Assembly: GCA_963678675.1 (NCBI GenBank)
Contig: OY783195.1
Span: 13,986,505 to 14,050,504 of the forward strand
Direction of reading: 5' to 3'
Origin: Xiphydria camelus
Lineage: Eukaryota > Arthropoda > Insecta > Hymenoptera > Xiphydriidae
Length of the DNA stretch: 64,000 bases
Made by a program: the position numbers and the translations under genes. Positions 51,215-60,497 of this stretch are shown here, in pieces. Positions within the stretch are counted from its first letter, which is position 1, and every line of letters begins with the position of its first letter. Under the pieces are notes generated by a model that saw nothing but the letters and a program-made list of their open reading frames with translations, was not told the origin of the DNA and did no database searches.

Positions 51215-51980
51215 GGTGTGCTGTTATAATTGCTTAATAATTGCTATGTGAGCGCTATTTAAGACTTTTACCATTTTTCACATCTGAGTTCAGAAATTCC
51301 CATAGTATTTGCTGCTGCGTTACGTTAAATGGTCAGAAATCGGTTTCCGTAACATTTTTTAGACAAAGTAATTATTGATAATTCGAAAACTGTTCTTATT
51401 TTGAAAAAATGGTAAATCAATCAAAATTTGTAAGTAGTGCCTTCTTTGCAAATCGAAAATACCTGCGTAACCATTCTAGAATTATCTCCATATGAATCAA
51501 TTCAAATATTAAAAGTCATAAAATTAGTATGATTACAATAGTTGTAATATTTGTAAAATTTTCAAAAGTAAGTAAAGCTCTTTTTGCTTTCGTGAAATGC
51601 AAGTAGAAATCCGACAGTTGCTGAAAAATTTTGAAAAAATATATAAATCTTGATTTTCCGATAAATTGCAAAACATTTGTAATGGTCGTAGTTTTCAAAA
51701 TGTTTGATTATTCAAAAAGCGCAATATGTTTTCAAAATCAGTGAGTTTTTCATGTCTAACTATGTATATGTTATTGCTTATGTATAATTTCATGGTGTAT
51801 CACGCAGATTATGTTATATTAAGAAATAAATGAATAACGGCATATACTTATAAAAATTGTGTCATTTATTATAAACATTTACGTAGAATCCATATTAATT
51901 TTCTAGTGAAATGTTGAATTTCCCGCATCATTTCCACGCATGCGCGAAATTTTTTTAAAGTAGCACTCGTGCGCTACAAA
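51215..51980. other. AT-rich non-coding, likely 3' flank
   Basis: Low-complexity A/T sequence. AATAAA-like signals occur (e.g. about 51825). No second gene is seen. Confidence 0.35.
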
Positions 51981-51984
51981 TGCG

Positions 51985-52222
51985 ATGCATATGAAGGGTT
52001 TCTTTCAAAAACAACATTTATCAAAAACGCCAATCCCTGTAGTATTGATAATAATGCATACTCTTTCGTTGTATCTAGTCGTGTAGTGGTGCCTACTCTT
52101 TCAATATAATATACACCGAACACGGCTAGATACAACGAAAGAGTAGGCATTATTACCAATACTACAGGGATTGGCGTTATTGACAAATGTTGTTTTTGAA
52201 AGAAATCCTTCATATGTGCGCA
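51985..52222. repeat. ~235-bp hairpin
   Basis: 'GCCAATCCCTGTAGTATTG' at 52031 and 'CAATACTACAGGGATTGGC' at 52157, and 'CTTTCGTTGTATCTAG' with its inverse, give arms of ~100 bases around a short loop. It is a MITE-like foldback with no coding content. Confidence 0.75.
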
Positions 52223-52940
52223 TATATGTAAGGCCAGATGCGTCGCACTCGTGCGATATGAAGTACAATGCCACGGTAGAAATATCAGGTTCTACCGACA
52301 CGACGTGTTTCGACAAGGTCTGCACCAACTTTGGCGGTATATTGGCGGCACTGCACTAATCCTGTTCCACTTTTCTATCTGGAAATATTGTGAGTACAGT
52401 GTTAAATCATTTCAACTAACCGATACGGTTTAAATCCACCTCTCCACGTTTTCGGTCACTAGTCGTGTCACGGAGTAGTGTCTTCCAGATTTACGACCCC
52501 GAGGAGATCTACTCTTCATCGCACCTGTTATAGTTATTAACTTGAAACTGAAGAATAAATGAAGCAAAAATCAATCGCTGTTTAGAGACTGTGCAGAGGG
52601 GGTCTGGTTTGTGTTGCTCGAGAGGGTTTCTTGGGGCGATGAAAGCTATTGTTTACGTATATTATGAGACGACGCAGCGTCGCACCGCCACTAAGAGGAC
52701 TATTCGGGCTCACCATAAATCTAGCGTTTAGGATCCTTTCTTGGGCGTATCTGTAAGATGATATGAGAAGCCAGACTAGAGGGCGCAGATTTAGTTGTGA
52801 GTTGTTTGTATTTCGTTTGTCGCATTTTTAGTTTTCCGGATTTTACCGCGTCGAGTGGCCGGCCATACGGAGCTCGTGTAGTCTGCGATCGGAGTCGCGA
52901 CCTTTCTCGAGTAACCACCATGCATTACTGTGCATTATTT

Positions 52941-52941
52941 T

Positions 52942-52972
<31 letters not shown>

Positions 52973-53018
52973 CGCGCGCGCGTGTGTGCGTGCGTGCGTG
53001 CGTGCGTGTGTGTGTGTA
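52941..53018. repeat. Alternating purine-pyrimidine microsatellite (GT/GC/GTGC)
   Basis: A TG run, then a CG run of ~9 repeats, then TGCG and TG runs: almost 80 bases of alternating purine-pyrimidine. Such tracts can adopt Z-DNA. Cys-Val-Arg repeats in open frames here are artefacts. Confidence 0.9.
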
Positions 53019-53254
53019 ATAAAATTATTATGGCAAAAACAGGAAAATAACGGGCAAAAAAGTTTCGTGACAAGCAACGTGTAAAGAAAGCGATAACGAA
53101 AGCGTTGACGAAAGCGATGACGAAGGCAATAGCTAAAACTGGTACAGAACGAAGTCGAGAATGGAGAGAGAGATTTAAATTAGCACAATATCAAATAGTG
53201 ATGTATCTGATAAAATAAATAAACACAATCAAATAGTGATGTATCTGATAAAAA

Positions 53255-53466
53255 AAAACGTGTGGCCGCCATACGCGGAAGAAGTGGAACTTCGATACCA
53301 GTTTCTCTGAATTTGATTCCGGTGGTATTAGTTTCAATTGGCTCTATACAAGTCTTTTACAATGCTTCTTCGTAGAGCTAATTGAAACTAATACCACCGG
53401 AATCCAATTCAGAGAAACTGGTATCGAAGTTTCACTTCTTCCGCGTGTGGCGGCCACACGTTTTGT
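53255..53466. repeat. ~210-bp near-perfect hairpin
   Basis: 'ACGTGTGGCCGCCATACGCG' at the left and its near complement at the right, with 'GAAACTGGTATCGAAG' and other segments pairing over ~95 bases around a CAAGTCTTTTACAATGC loop. Probably a MITE. Confidence 0.8.
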
Positions 53467-53469
53467 TTT

Positions 53470-54005
53470 CGTCTCCTGAAAATACGCCATTTTTGATTTC
53501 AAGAAAACAAATGTTTAATAACCCTTCAAAGAATTACTATTTTTTAAGCCGTCACACACCATGGAGTGTTGATTTTTCAACGTTTTATGCACTATTTTAG
53601 AGAAAAAACTGAGTCATTATTTGTTTATGTGCTGGCAATTGCAGACTTGCTCGAGCAGCTAATCGCTTAACCCCTCAATCCCATTGGAAGGGCCCAAAAG
53701 AAAACCTTTTTGTATTCGAAGTTTTTTGAAATTATCATTTCTTCTATTTGAAAATTAGCCCTGAAAATCACATTTTTCAATATTGTCGAGAGGTATCCCG
53801 TATAAACAAAGGCAATAAAAAAAATCCACTTGGGAGTATGTTTAGAACCCAAAACCCTGTAAGAAAAAAAATATATGAAGTAAATTCCCGACCTCTCATG
53901 GGTTTATCTTTGTCGTGTTCTTGTGAAATGCCCCATATACAGTATGTCCCGTGGATAACGCAAGTATTTGAATTTCCCCCACATTTGGCTTTGGTAGTGC
54001 TTGGA
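53470..54005. other. Non-coding, nothing recognised
   Basis: No domain-bearing frame, RNA gene or clear repeat. Confidence 0.35.
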
Positions 54006-54019
54006 ACGGTGCTGTAGTT

Positions 54020-54150
54020 AGAGTTGGCTTCAGAAGAGTGCGCTGCGTTCTTACGAGCCGTGTTTCCGCGAAACCTGTATGATTATTTCTCATCACTTCT
54101 ACACATTATTTACCATTATTTACAAATTCAGTTAATTTCGAGGAGTAGAT
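54020..54150 (+). repeat. Copy of the module shared with the 45-kb palindrome
   Basis: 'GAGTGCGCTGCGTTCTTACG' at 54036 and the following 'TGATTATTTCTCATCACTTC' (54080) match phrases at 45075-45290 and 45557-45580. A truncated dispersed repeat. Confidence 0.55.
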
Positions 54151-54439
54151 AAGCTATGAGAGTTCTACGCCATAAAATCGGACGGGTTGCCTACTTTCAG
54201 GGGCAAGATGGCGGGAAATTTGAATTCGCGCACCACGTGACCCAACGGAGCTCTCCCATTGGTCAAGCCCCAACTCCCCAACCCCCGCCAGGTGTCGCCA
54301 CCGTCGGTGGCAGCCATTTTGAATTTTACCTCCACCTCGCTCGCAGCGCCATCTCGACATCGCTCGCAACGCCATCTGGCGGACCCCTATCTCGCTCGCA
54401 GCGCCATCTCGATGACCTCACCCACTTTGGTTCCAACTT

Positions 54440-54930
54440 GCAAGTGGCAATGCTACTGCGCACGTCCTGCTATCAAATTTCGCTGACTCGCGTATGCAGG
54501 CTCGGTCTTGCTTGCACGTGCATCAAATTCCAATGCTGCTGCGCACGTCCGATCCCCGGAATTGTTGTGTCTCCGGCTATCAAATTTCGCTGACTCTCGC
54601 GTGTGCAGGCTCGGTCTTGCTCCAAGCAGCTGCAAACTTGCACGTGCATCAAATTCCAACGCTACTGCGCACGTCCGATCCCCGGAATTGCTGTGTCTCC
54701 GGGTATCAAATTTCGCTGACTCTCGCGTGTGCAGGCTCGGTCTTGCTCCAAGCAGCTGCAAACTTGCACGTGCATCAAATTCCAACGCTACTGCGCACGT
54801 CCGATCCCTGGAATTGTTGTGTCTCCGGCTATCAAATTTCGCTGACTCTCACGTGTGCCATCCAGACAGAACAGATTCCAGCTTGCACGTGGCAACGCTA
54901 CTGCACACGTCCGATTCCTGGAATTGTTGA
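54440..54930 (+). repeat. ~126-bp minisatellite, about 3.5 units
   Basis: Units contain TATCAAATTTCGCTGACT, TGCAGGCTCGGTCTTGCT, TTGCACGTGCATCAAATTCC and GCGCACGTCCGATCC. The two middle units are nearly identical. Both strands show long open frames because the period is a multiple of three. A shorter GCTCGCA(G/A)CGCCATCT repeat precedes it at 54340-54410. Confidence 0.85.
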
Positions 54931-55079
54931 CAGACCTTGAGACATGATGACATCACTGTCTACCCCCACTCCTCACTATTGCTAGGCAGAATGCAGCTGA
55001 ACGATTCACCTCCACCACTGAGTAGTGATTGACTATAAAAACCCCAAGTCTTTGAGATGTCTTCCCATCACGAGTCAAT

Positions 55080-55201
55080 AAACTCTTCAAGGATGCTGAT
55101 GATGAGGAGTTTAAGAAGTTGGTCAAAGAGTGCAGCGAGAATAAGCTGCACTTGAAGTATCTAGGTGGAGAGTACAATTTTTTCGAGTTTGTTAGGAAAT
55201 A
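55080..55201 (+). other. Candidate terminal coding exon
   Basis: An open frame with VNKLFKDADDEEFKKLVKEC and KYLGGEYNFFEFVRK, then TAA at 55199, followed by AATAAA-type signals near 55226-55245. Composition is protein-like (charged, helical), but upstream exons and the family are unknown. Confidence 0.3.
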
Positions 55202-55389
55202 AATTGTGAAACAAACTGGAGTTATGAATAAAAATTGCAAAGAAATAAATATGTTTCATTCATTTATAACTTTAAAACCTCACCCCGTCGAAAGAAATAA
55301 TTTCCCTCTCTCAACGATTGCTCATCGGTGTACTACAGAAGCGAATCTACAAATCGTCATTCGCGATTATTTAGTGTAAGCAAGTAGAT

Positions 55390-55550
55390 AAGACTCAAGC
55401 CGGCGTGTTGACGGTACGTGCGTTCCGCTCTCCAGCCGGCGAGAAGAAATGTCCAGCGTCAGCGCGTTGACGGTACGTGCATTTCACTCTCCAGCCGGTG
55501 AGGCGAAATGTTCAGCGTCAGCGCGTTGACGGTACATGCATTCGCTCATT
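55390..55550 (+). repeat. ~62-bp tandem repeat, 2.5 units
   Basis: GCGTGTTGACGGTACGTGC and CTCTCCAGCCGG recur three times with small changes just upstream of the two-exon gene at 55768. Confidence 0.7.
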
Positions 55551-55767
55551 CGTACATCTAACTGTATTAGTCATTCTACTTCAGAAGCGAACCTACGAAT
55601 CGTCGCGCGAGATTGTTTTGTCTATAAAACTCGATGAGGTTTGCAGCGATGCGCACAACCTGATACTCTATTATTCTGATATGAAAAGGGCTACTAGGTC
55701 CAGCTTATCTCCTCGAGATGCGACTCATTAGTCTGCTTAAAGCCGCGACAGTGTTCACATACTAATT

Positions 55768-57397
55768 ATGCCAAACGTGGTGTCGGATACTGAGAGCAGC
55801 GTGGAGGAATTTGAATCTATAAACTACCCCGGGTTTAAATTTCGCGGACAATTTATCATCTGTCCAAAGATCTGGAAAATTTTCGACGAGAATCAACGTA
55901 AAAGTCTCAGAAAGCAACTAATAAAATCTATTAAAATAAACGGCATCCAAGCAGACCATCAGATAGATGGTGCTTTTTATATGATGCGTGGAAGTTTCTT
56001 GATACCGGTAAGAGCATCAGTAATATTTTTTTTTTTCCCCTTTAACCCTTATGTGCACACCCAACTTTTACCACGTCGTTACACACCCGGGGTACCCGGG
56101 TGCCCACCACTGGTTTTTCTCGATTCCTGAATTTTCATATGAACGGAATCGTTTGGAATCAATTTACTTCATTAAATAAACATTAATAGAAACTATTTAA
56201 GCCATTTCCAAGTTCCCTAGCCCACTACAGCTCCCATGAAAGGAAATAGAAGTAGGGTCTCCGAGCGCTACACAGGTAGCGCGCGGTCAATTTTGCCCAA
56301 GAAGAACAAAGCTGTAATATTACTATCGAAAATGCACTCTGATGCTGCTGTGAATGGCAATAGAAAGAGAAAACCTCACATGATCTCTTATTACAATAGA
56401 TATAAAACTGGTGTAGATACTATGGATCAAATGGTTACTCGATACACCACGCACAGGCGCACTCAGAGATGGCCGCTCTTGCTATGTTTTTCAATATCCT
56501 AAACGTAGGCGCTCTTGCTTCGTATATAATATATTATGAGAACAACAAGATGATTCGAAAGAAAAGTAATCAGCGACGTATATTCTTGCGTCAACTAGGC
56601 GAAGAACTAGCGAAACCCTTTATTGAGGATCATTCTGCGAATGGCCAAATAATGCGCAACTTCAACACGAAAATTGCGATTGAAAGCGTGATCGGGCCAC
56701 AGGCTGATCCTTCCAATATTCCTGAGAGGCAAGCTCAACCTCGAGACAGTACAGGCAGGAAGAAAATTATAGGTTCTTGTCATATATGCTACAAAGAAAC
56801 GATCAAAAGACGCCGGAAAACACGAAAATCTTGTTCGGTTTGCGAGAAACATGTTTGCGATGAGCATTGTTCATCGACGATCAGATGTATCGATTGCGCT
56901 GGAGGAATGTAAATATACTCTAATATACCTTGAAAATTATTGTAATTATTTATTCATTAACCCCTGTTACCTCAATGAAAGATTCATCGATGATATTAAT
57001 TGATTCCCGATTCGAAATGCCATAAGGGTGTGCACATAAGGGTTAACTGAAGCATATATTTTATATCTATTTATAGAAATTAAGGGGTCGTGCAGCACGA
57101 GCGGCTGAACATCAAGCCCGGAGGGTGGCGGAAGAGGATGAGGAGGAGGATGAAGAGGAGGAGGAGGAGGAGGTAGCGGAGGAGGAGGCGGAGGAGGACG
57201 AGGCTGCGGAGGAGGACGAGGCGGTGGAGGAGGACGAGGCGGCGGAGGAGGACGAGGTGGTGGAGGAGGACGAGGCAGCGGAGGGGGAGGTGGCGGAGGA
57301 GGAGTTGTGGGTGGATGTGTGGAGGGTGGATGTGGAGGGGCAGGAGGTGGTGGTGGAGATAGATGAGGTGGGGGAGGAGGAGGAGGAGGAGGGATAG
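55768..57397 (+). CDS. Two-exon acidic protein gene with a piggyBac relic in its intron
   Basis: Exon 1 runs 55768-56007 (80 codons) and ends at CCG|GTAAGA. Exon 2 runs 57077-57397 after TTTATAG. The intron is phase 0 and the joined frame stays open, giving ~186 residues. The N-terminal part is compact and charged (YPGFKFRGQFIICPKIWKIF, QRKSLRKQLIKSIK). The C-terminal part is an Arg/Ala segment followed by a Glu/Asp-rich repeat (A-E-E-D-E pattern) encoded by GGAGGA-type DNA. I recognise no family. It is convergent with the Polinton gene at 57513, so it may be Polinton-associated or a host gene next to the element. Confidence 0.45.
56046..57042 (+). mobile_element. 997-bp piggyBac element, TTAA target duplication
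   Basis: CCCTTATGTGCACACCC at 56046 and its exact inverse ending 57042, flanked by TTAA at 56042-56045 and 57043-57046: the canonical piggyBac architecture. It carries only the transposase C-terminal region and lies wholly within the intron of the gene at 55768-57397. Confidence 0.92.
56236..56912 (+). pseudogene. piggyBac transposase, C-terminal part, frameshifted
   Basis: The first frame carries YYNRYKTGVDTMDQMVTRYT and RRTQRWPL (the conserved GVDxxDQM region of the DDE domain). A shift near 56470-56500 moves to a frame with FFNILNVGALASYIIY and RIFLRQLGEELAKPFIE. A Cys-rich zinc-binding tail follows (CHICYKE, CSVCEKHVCDEHC, CIDC). The N-terminal half with the first catalytic Asp residues is absent. 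It lies in sense orientation between intact ends. Confidence 0.88.
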
Positions 57398-57400
57398 GTT
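57125..57400. repeat. (GGA)n/GAGGAGGAC low-complexity tract
   Basis: Strongly purine-biased strand with a GAGGACGAGGCGGCGGAG-like ~24-base subrepeat. It encodes the acidic tail of the preceding gene if that gene model is right. The minus-strand Ser-rich frame is an artefact. Confidence 0.85.
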
Positions 57401-57512
57401 TTTTTAATATTACAATACTTTTTATACATTTTATACATTTTAATAATAAAAAATATTACAATACTTTTTATACATTTTATTAATAAAAAAAATATATAGG
57501 TTACATGCAGTT

Positions 57513-58277
57513 TTACTCTACCTCTCGGCAATAAATGCAATCCTTAATCATAGGTCGCGGACCGTCGTAATCGTCTCTGCCTCTCGGCACCCGGTGATGT
57601 CTTCGACATCGACGACAATCGGCGATACTCTTGTTCTCGACATATTTAGCTGGTAGTCTGTCCCACACATCGTCGATCGTATTCGCGGCAAAGACGGTGA
57701 GAAAGTCTATAGGGAGCTGGGCGATGTCTTCGGCGCTCATCGAGGTGAGACTCTCCGTCTCGAAGAAAATCTTCAGGGAACGTGTCAAAGATGGAGGATT
57801 ACCCTTATGCTTCAGCCAGGTTTCCAAGCGTTTCACATTCTCAGTGGCACAGAAATGTCCATCAGAGTAGTGGCGCTGACATCTGAATGTTGGCTCGCTG
57901 CGCAGTTTCCTCAGCGAGGGACAACCCAGTTCATCCAAATTGACGATGGTGCACTCGGTGTGCTCTCGCAACCAGACTTTCTTCTCCTCGCCCTTCACGT
58001 ACACCATGGAGACGCCATGTAGATGAGGTCCGAGCACATTTTCAATCATGATGTACGGCACGTCTCCAGAATTCCACGAAAGTCCATGGAAATTACGTTG
58101 CAACCAGGAATTGCTGCGGTGATACATCGTGGGCAATTCCCACCAAGGAATCGGCGGTTTGAATAGGAAAGTCGTTGCTTTCCGTGGCTCAGAGTTGAGG
58201 GTGAGCACGGCAAGTTCCTTCACCACGAATCGGTTGTGGGGCATCTGGAAGCCCTGTACGTCCACCACGACTTCCAT
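57513..58277 (-). CDS. Polinton-associated protein with DEDD-exonuclease-like N-terminus
   Basis: 254 residues from ATG 58277. The start MEVVVDVQGF followed by FVVKELAVL resembles the first motif of DEDD-type (RNase H-fold) exonucleases, with Gln in place of the usual Glu (D-V-Q). ELPTMYHRSNSWLQRNFHGL and the VYVKGEEKKVWL, IVNLDELGCPSLRKL segments recall later conserved parts. The C-terminus has two CxxC pairs (CRRC at about 222, CIYC near the end). Homologues are, as far as I recall, common in insect genomes near polymerase-B genes. The exonuclease role is inferred. The frame is intact. Confidence 0.6.
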   Translation of the reverse strand: MEVVVDVQGFQMPHNRFVVKELAVLTLNSEPRKATTFLFKPPIPWWELPTMYHRSNSWLQRNFHGLSWNSGDVPYIMIENVLGPHLHGVSMVYVKGEEKKVWLREHTECTIVNLDELGCPSLRKLRSEPTFRCQRHYSDGHFCATENVKRLETWLKHKGNPPSLTRSLKIFFETESLTSMSAEDIAQLPIDFLTVFAANTIDDVWDRLPAKYVENKSIADCRRCRRHHRVPRGRDDYDGPRPMIKDCIYCREVE

Positions 58278-58559
58278 GGTGGAACTGAACTCCTCGGAGC
58301 TATGCCAGTCTATTTACCACACCGCTGATTGGTCGGTATTCCACTATGCGGTCGTGCAAGATAAGGCAGTACGCTGCAGTATCAATGGGGAAATTTGCGC
58401 TCGCTTCGATCTACAGACGCATGTCTACCAGCCCCCGATTTCACCGACTCGTTCCCAGCGCCCAACCAAATTCACTCTTGTACTTTGAGCGGATATATCT
58501 CAAAAGCCGTTCAACGGGTGGGCATTTTATCTGATTAGTCTCAATAAACACTACAATTT

Positions 58560-58745
58560 TTATGAATGAAAATCCGCAAAACAGTTTCTGTTAGGTGCAA
58601 AACATAGTCTTACATTACATTTTCTGCAAAATACTTGTGTCTGACCTGATTTGCAGTTTTTACATCTACCTTTTTGTCCATATATGGGAAAATGGTCAAG
58701 CTTATTAAGACTGCAGTCATTTTCGGGTCTTGGTTCGATCGCATC
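58560..58745 (-). pseudogene. piggyBac-type zinc-binding tail fused to the ATPase frame
   Basis: The last ~55 residues of this minus-strand frame (DHFPIYGQKGRCKNCKSGQT, then FCRKCNVRLCFAPNRNCF and FADFH) form the Cys/His-rich C-terminal finger typical of piggyBac transposases. This is unlike anything in Polinton ATPases. It is joined in frame to the ATPase at about 58740-58755. A second, different piggyBac copy lies at 56046-57042. Confidence 0.7.
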
Positions 58746-59035
58746 TATCAGGTTCACGAAGCAGTCGATACCCCTTCTGTATCTACCCTCGTTGAGCTCC
58801 CGACCCTTGTCGATAACAACGAATCCGTACTTGTCGGCATTCCAGCAAGCAGAGCATATGTCTTTGAACTTCGTGTAAGACATGTCCGTGTTTACGTGAC
58901 CGTTGTAAACGTGTCGGAGGTTCATGTCATCCTGCCGGAAGAGCACCAGCAGGTTGGCATTATCGCGCACCAGGTGCTTGGGAATGCGGGTGTACGTCTG
59001 ACAGAGGTAGAAGCAATCTCTGAGAATACACCCCA
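58746..59035 (-). pseudogene. Polinton FtsK/HerA-type packaging ATPase, C-terminal part
   Basis: Reading from about 59025 the minus strand gives CFYLCQTYTRIPKHLVRDNA, LLVLFRQDDMNLRHVYN, FKDICSACWN and KYGFVVIDKGRELNEGRYRR. This is the distal half of the Polinton packaging ATPase (A32-like), which in viruses of this group pumps DNA into capsids. The Walker A and B motifs would lie upstream but are replaced by a 27-bp minisatellite at 59010-59275. The natural C-terminus is replaced by a piggyBac tail. It is truncated on both sides and inactive. Confidence 0.75.
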
Positions 59036-59275
59036 GATGTATCTCTGAGGATACACACTAGATGCATCTCTGAGGATTCACTCCAAATGTATCTTTGAGG
59101 ATACATCCAAGATGTATCTCTGGGGATACACCCAAGATGTATCTCTGGGGATACACCCAAGATGTATCTCTCAGGATACTCACCTGATGTATCTCTGAGG
59201 ATACACCCCAGATGTATCTCTGAGGATACACCTCAGATGTATCTCTGAGGATACACCCCAGGAAAGCCGGTGGAA
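59010..59275. repeat. 27-bp minisatellite, about nine units
   Basis: GATGTATCTCTGAGGATACA plus CCC(A/C)A-type spacers, repeated with period 27 and slight variation. The first unit merges with ATPase coding sequence (TCTCTGAGAATACACCCC), which suggests the array grew out of it. The period is a multiple of three, so open frames cross it on the minus strand. Confidence 0.9.
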
Positions 59276-59283
59276 GATCCAAA

Positions 59284-59778
59284 GTGCGATCTCCGCGCAT
59301 TCTACCCGTGCCTCCGAAAATTGGTGGTTTCCTGCCATTCCTCGTTCCGCTATTCGCGGGTCTCAGTGCAACAGGAGCGTTGGCAGGTGGCACTGCTGGA
59401 ATCGTCAAGGCTGTGAACGATACGAGTGCCGCCAAGCGACAGCTGGAGGAAAGCCAGAGACACAACCAGACGATGGAAGCCATTGCTCTGGGCAGAGGAC
59501 TTCACCTGAAACCGTACAGACATGGCCTTGGGACTTCATCTGTGACCACATCCAAAAAACTAATAGCGACACTGTCCCGCCGAGCGCTGACCAATGCGGA
59601 CCTGCAAAAGTACGCGAGAATCTGGAAGATTCCACACCTTCGCGGAGTCTTCATGCGAAACGCCCTACCCAGAAGTGGACCTCTAAGGTGCGAAACAGCC
59701 ATCGTTAACCTCGACGACGCGAGCGGTCCTGGAACTCACTGGGTCGCCTACCGAAAGATTGGCAACGACGTCGTGTAA
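59284..59778 (+). CDS. Polinton pX-like minor structural peptide fused to adenain-like protease N-terminal part
   Basis: The first ~90 residues have a hydrophobic Gly/Ala stretch (FLPFLVPLFAGLSATGALAG), a basic helical segment (ERQ-rich, RHNQTMEAIALGRG) and a HLKPYRHGLG end. This is like the pX/minor-capsid peptides of Polintons. From about residue 105 the frame reads LTNADLQKYARIWKIPHLRG, then GTHWVAYRKI with the catalytic His of adenovirus-type maturation proteases. TAA at 59776 cuts the protease before its Cys. The start codon is unclear: GTG 59284 abuts the minisatellite. In intact elements these are usually separate genes, so the fusion may reflect decay. Confidence 0.6.
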   Translation: MRSPRILPVPPKIGGFLPFLVPLFAGLSATGALAGGTAGIVKAVNDTSAAKRQLEESQRHNQTMEAIALGRGLHLKPYRHGLGTSSVTTSKKLIATLSRRALTNADLQKYARIWKIPHLRGVFMRNALPRSGPLRCETAIVNLDDASGPGTHWVAYRKIGNDVV

Positions 59779-59960
59779 TTTCACAGTTTCGACAATCTAC
59801 GTCCACCGCTGGATCTCATGACGTAGTTCGGCGTAGGCAGTGTCAAGTACAATCACGAGCGGTATCAGGACTACGGCACTTTTGAGTGTGGACATTTGTG
59901 CCTCAAGTTCTTGAGTGGAACGATCCCAACGAACTCGTGGATCGCCTTCGTCTGCTGCTA
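59779..59960 (+). pseudogene. Adenain-like protease, remaining C-terminal part
   Basis: After the TAA the same frame continues as FHSFDNLRPPLDLM, a second stop (TAG near 59824), then FGVGSVKYNHERYQDYG and FECGHLCLKFLSG, which holds the expected catalytic Cys. The family cleaves structural precursors during virion maturation. Two stops show that the gene is dead here. Confidence 0.7.
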
Positions 59961-60081
59961 GCGTCTCAGGCTGCCGGTAACTCGGGTCACTGCAACGAGA
60001 TCATATCCATCATCGAGGAATTGCGTGAAGCCGGCATCATTTATTAGTGGGATCACACGATGTTTCTTCATCAGTACCATC

Positions 60082-60497
60082 ATGAGCATCGACGTGTTCG
60101 GACGAAAGTTGAACGGTAGAAGTGAACGTGGCCATCCGGGACCTGCCGGCGAGGGATTCAAATTCACCGACGATGGACAGTACGATGTGGGGAACAAGAG
60201 ACTGTGCAATATCGCCCATCCCACACGACCGCGCGATGCAGTTACATTGAGTGCCGCGCAGAGTCTGATACGGCAGGAAATTCAAACCACGAATGCAATG
60301 ATCCAAAATCTCCAACTGTCTGCTGCAGTCCCTGAGCGATGCAAATCAAATGATTCGAGACTTGCAAGAGAATCTGAGGAAGCAGCACATGGATAGAGAA
60401 ACGACTCATAATTTGACACTGGAGAGTTCCGAGCTCATTAATCGGTTGGATGCCCGATTGAGAGCACTGGAGGACAAATGGGCGAAGAGAAGTTAGC
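60082..60497 (+). pseudogene. Polinton coiled-coil ORF, frameshifted
   Basis: From ATG 60082 the frame gives SIDVFGRKLNGRSERG, a short collagen-like HPGPAGEGF, and DGQYDVGNKRLCNIAHPTRP. The frame changes near 60318-60325 and continues as a long amphipathic helix (DANQMIRDLQENLRKQHMD, LINRLDARLRALEDKWA) to TAG 60497. A Gly-Pro lead followed by a trimer-type coiled coil is reminiscent of fibre- or tail-like proteins; that role is speculation. It overlaps the integrase start by 20 bases. Confidence 0.5.

Noticed and set aside
54453..54940. Long open frames on both strands at 54.5-54.9 kb
   Set aside because: They arise from a 126-bp minisatellite whose period is a multiple of three.
57112..57540. 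Ser-rich 142-codon frame on the minus strand
   Set aside because: It is the complement of a GGAGGA low-complexity tract that is better explained by the plus-strand acidic frame.
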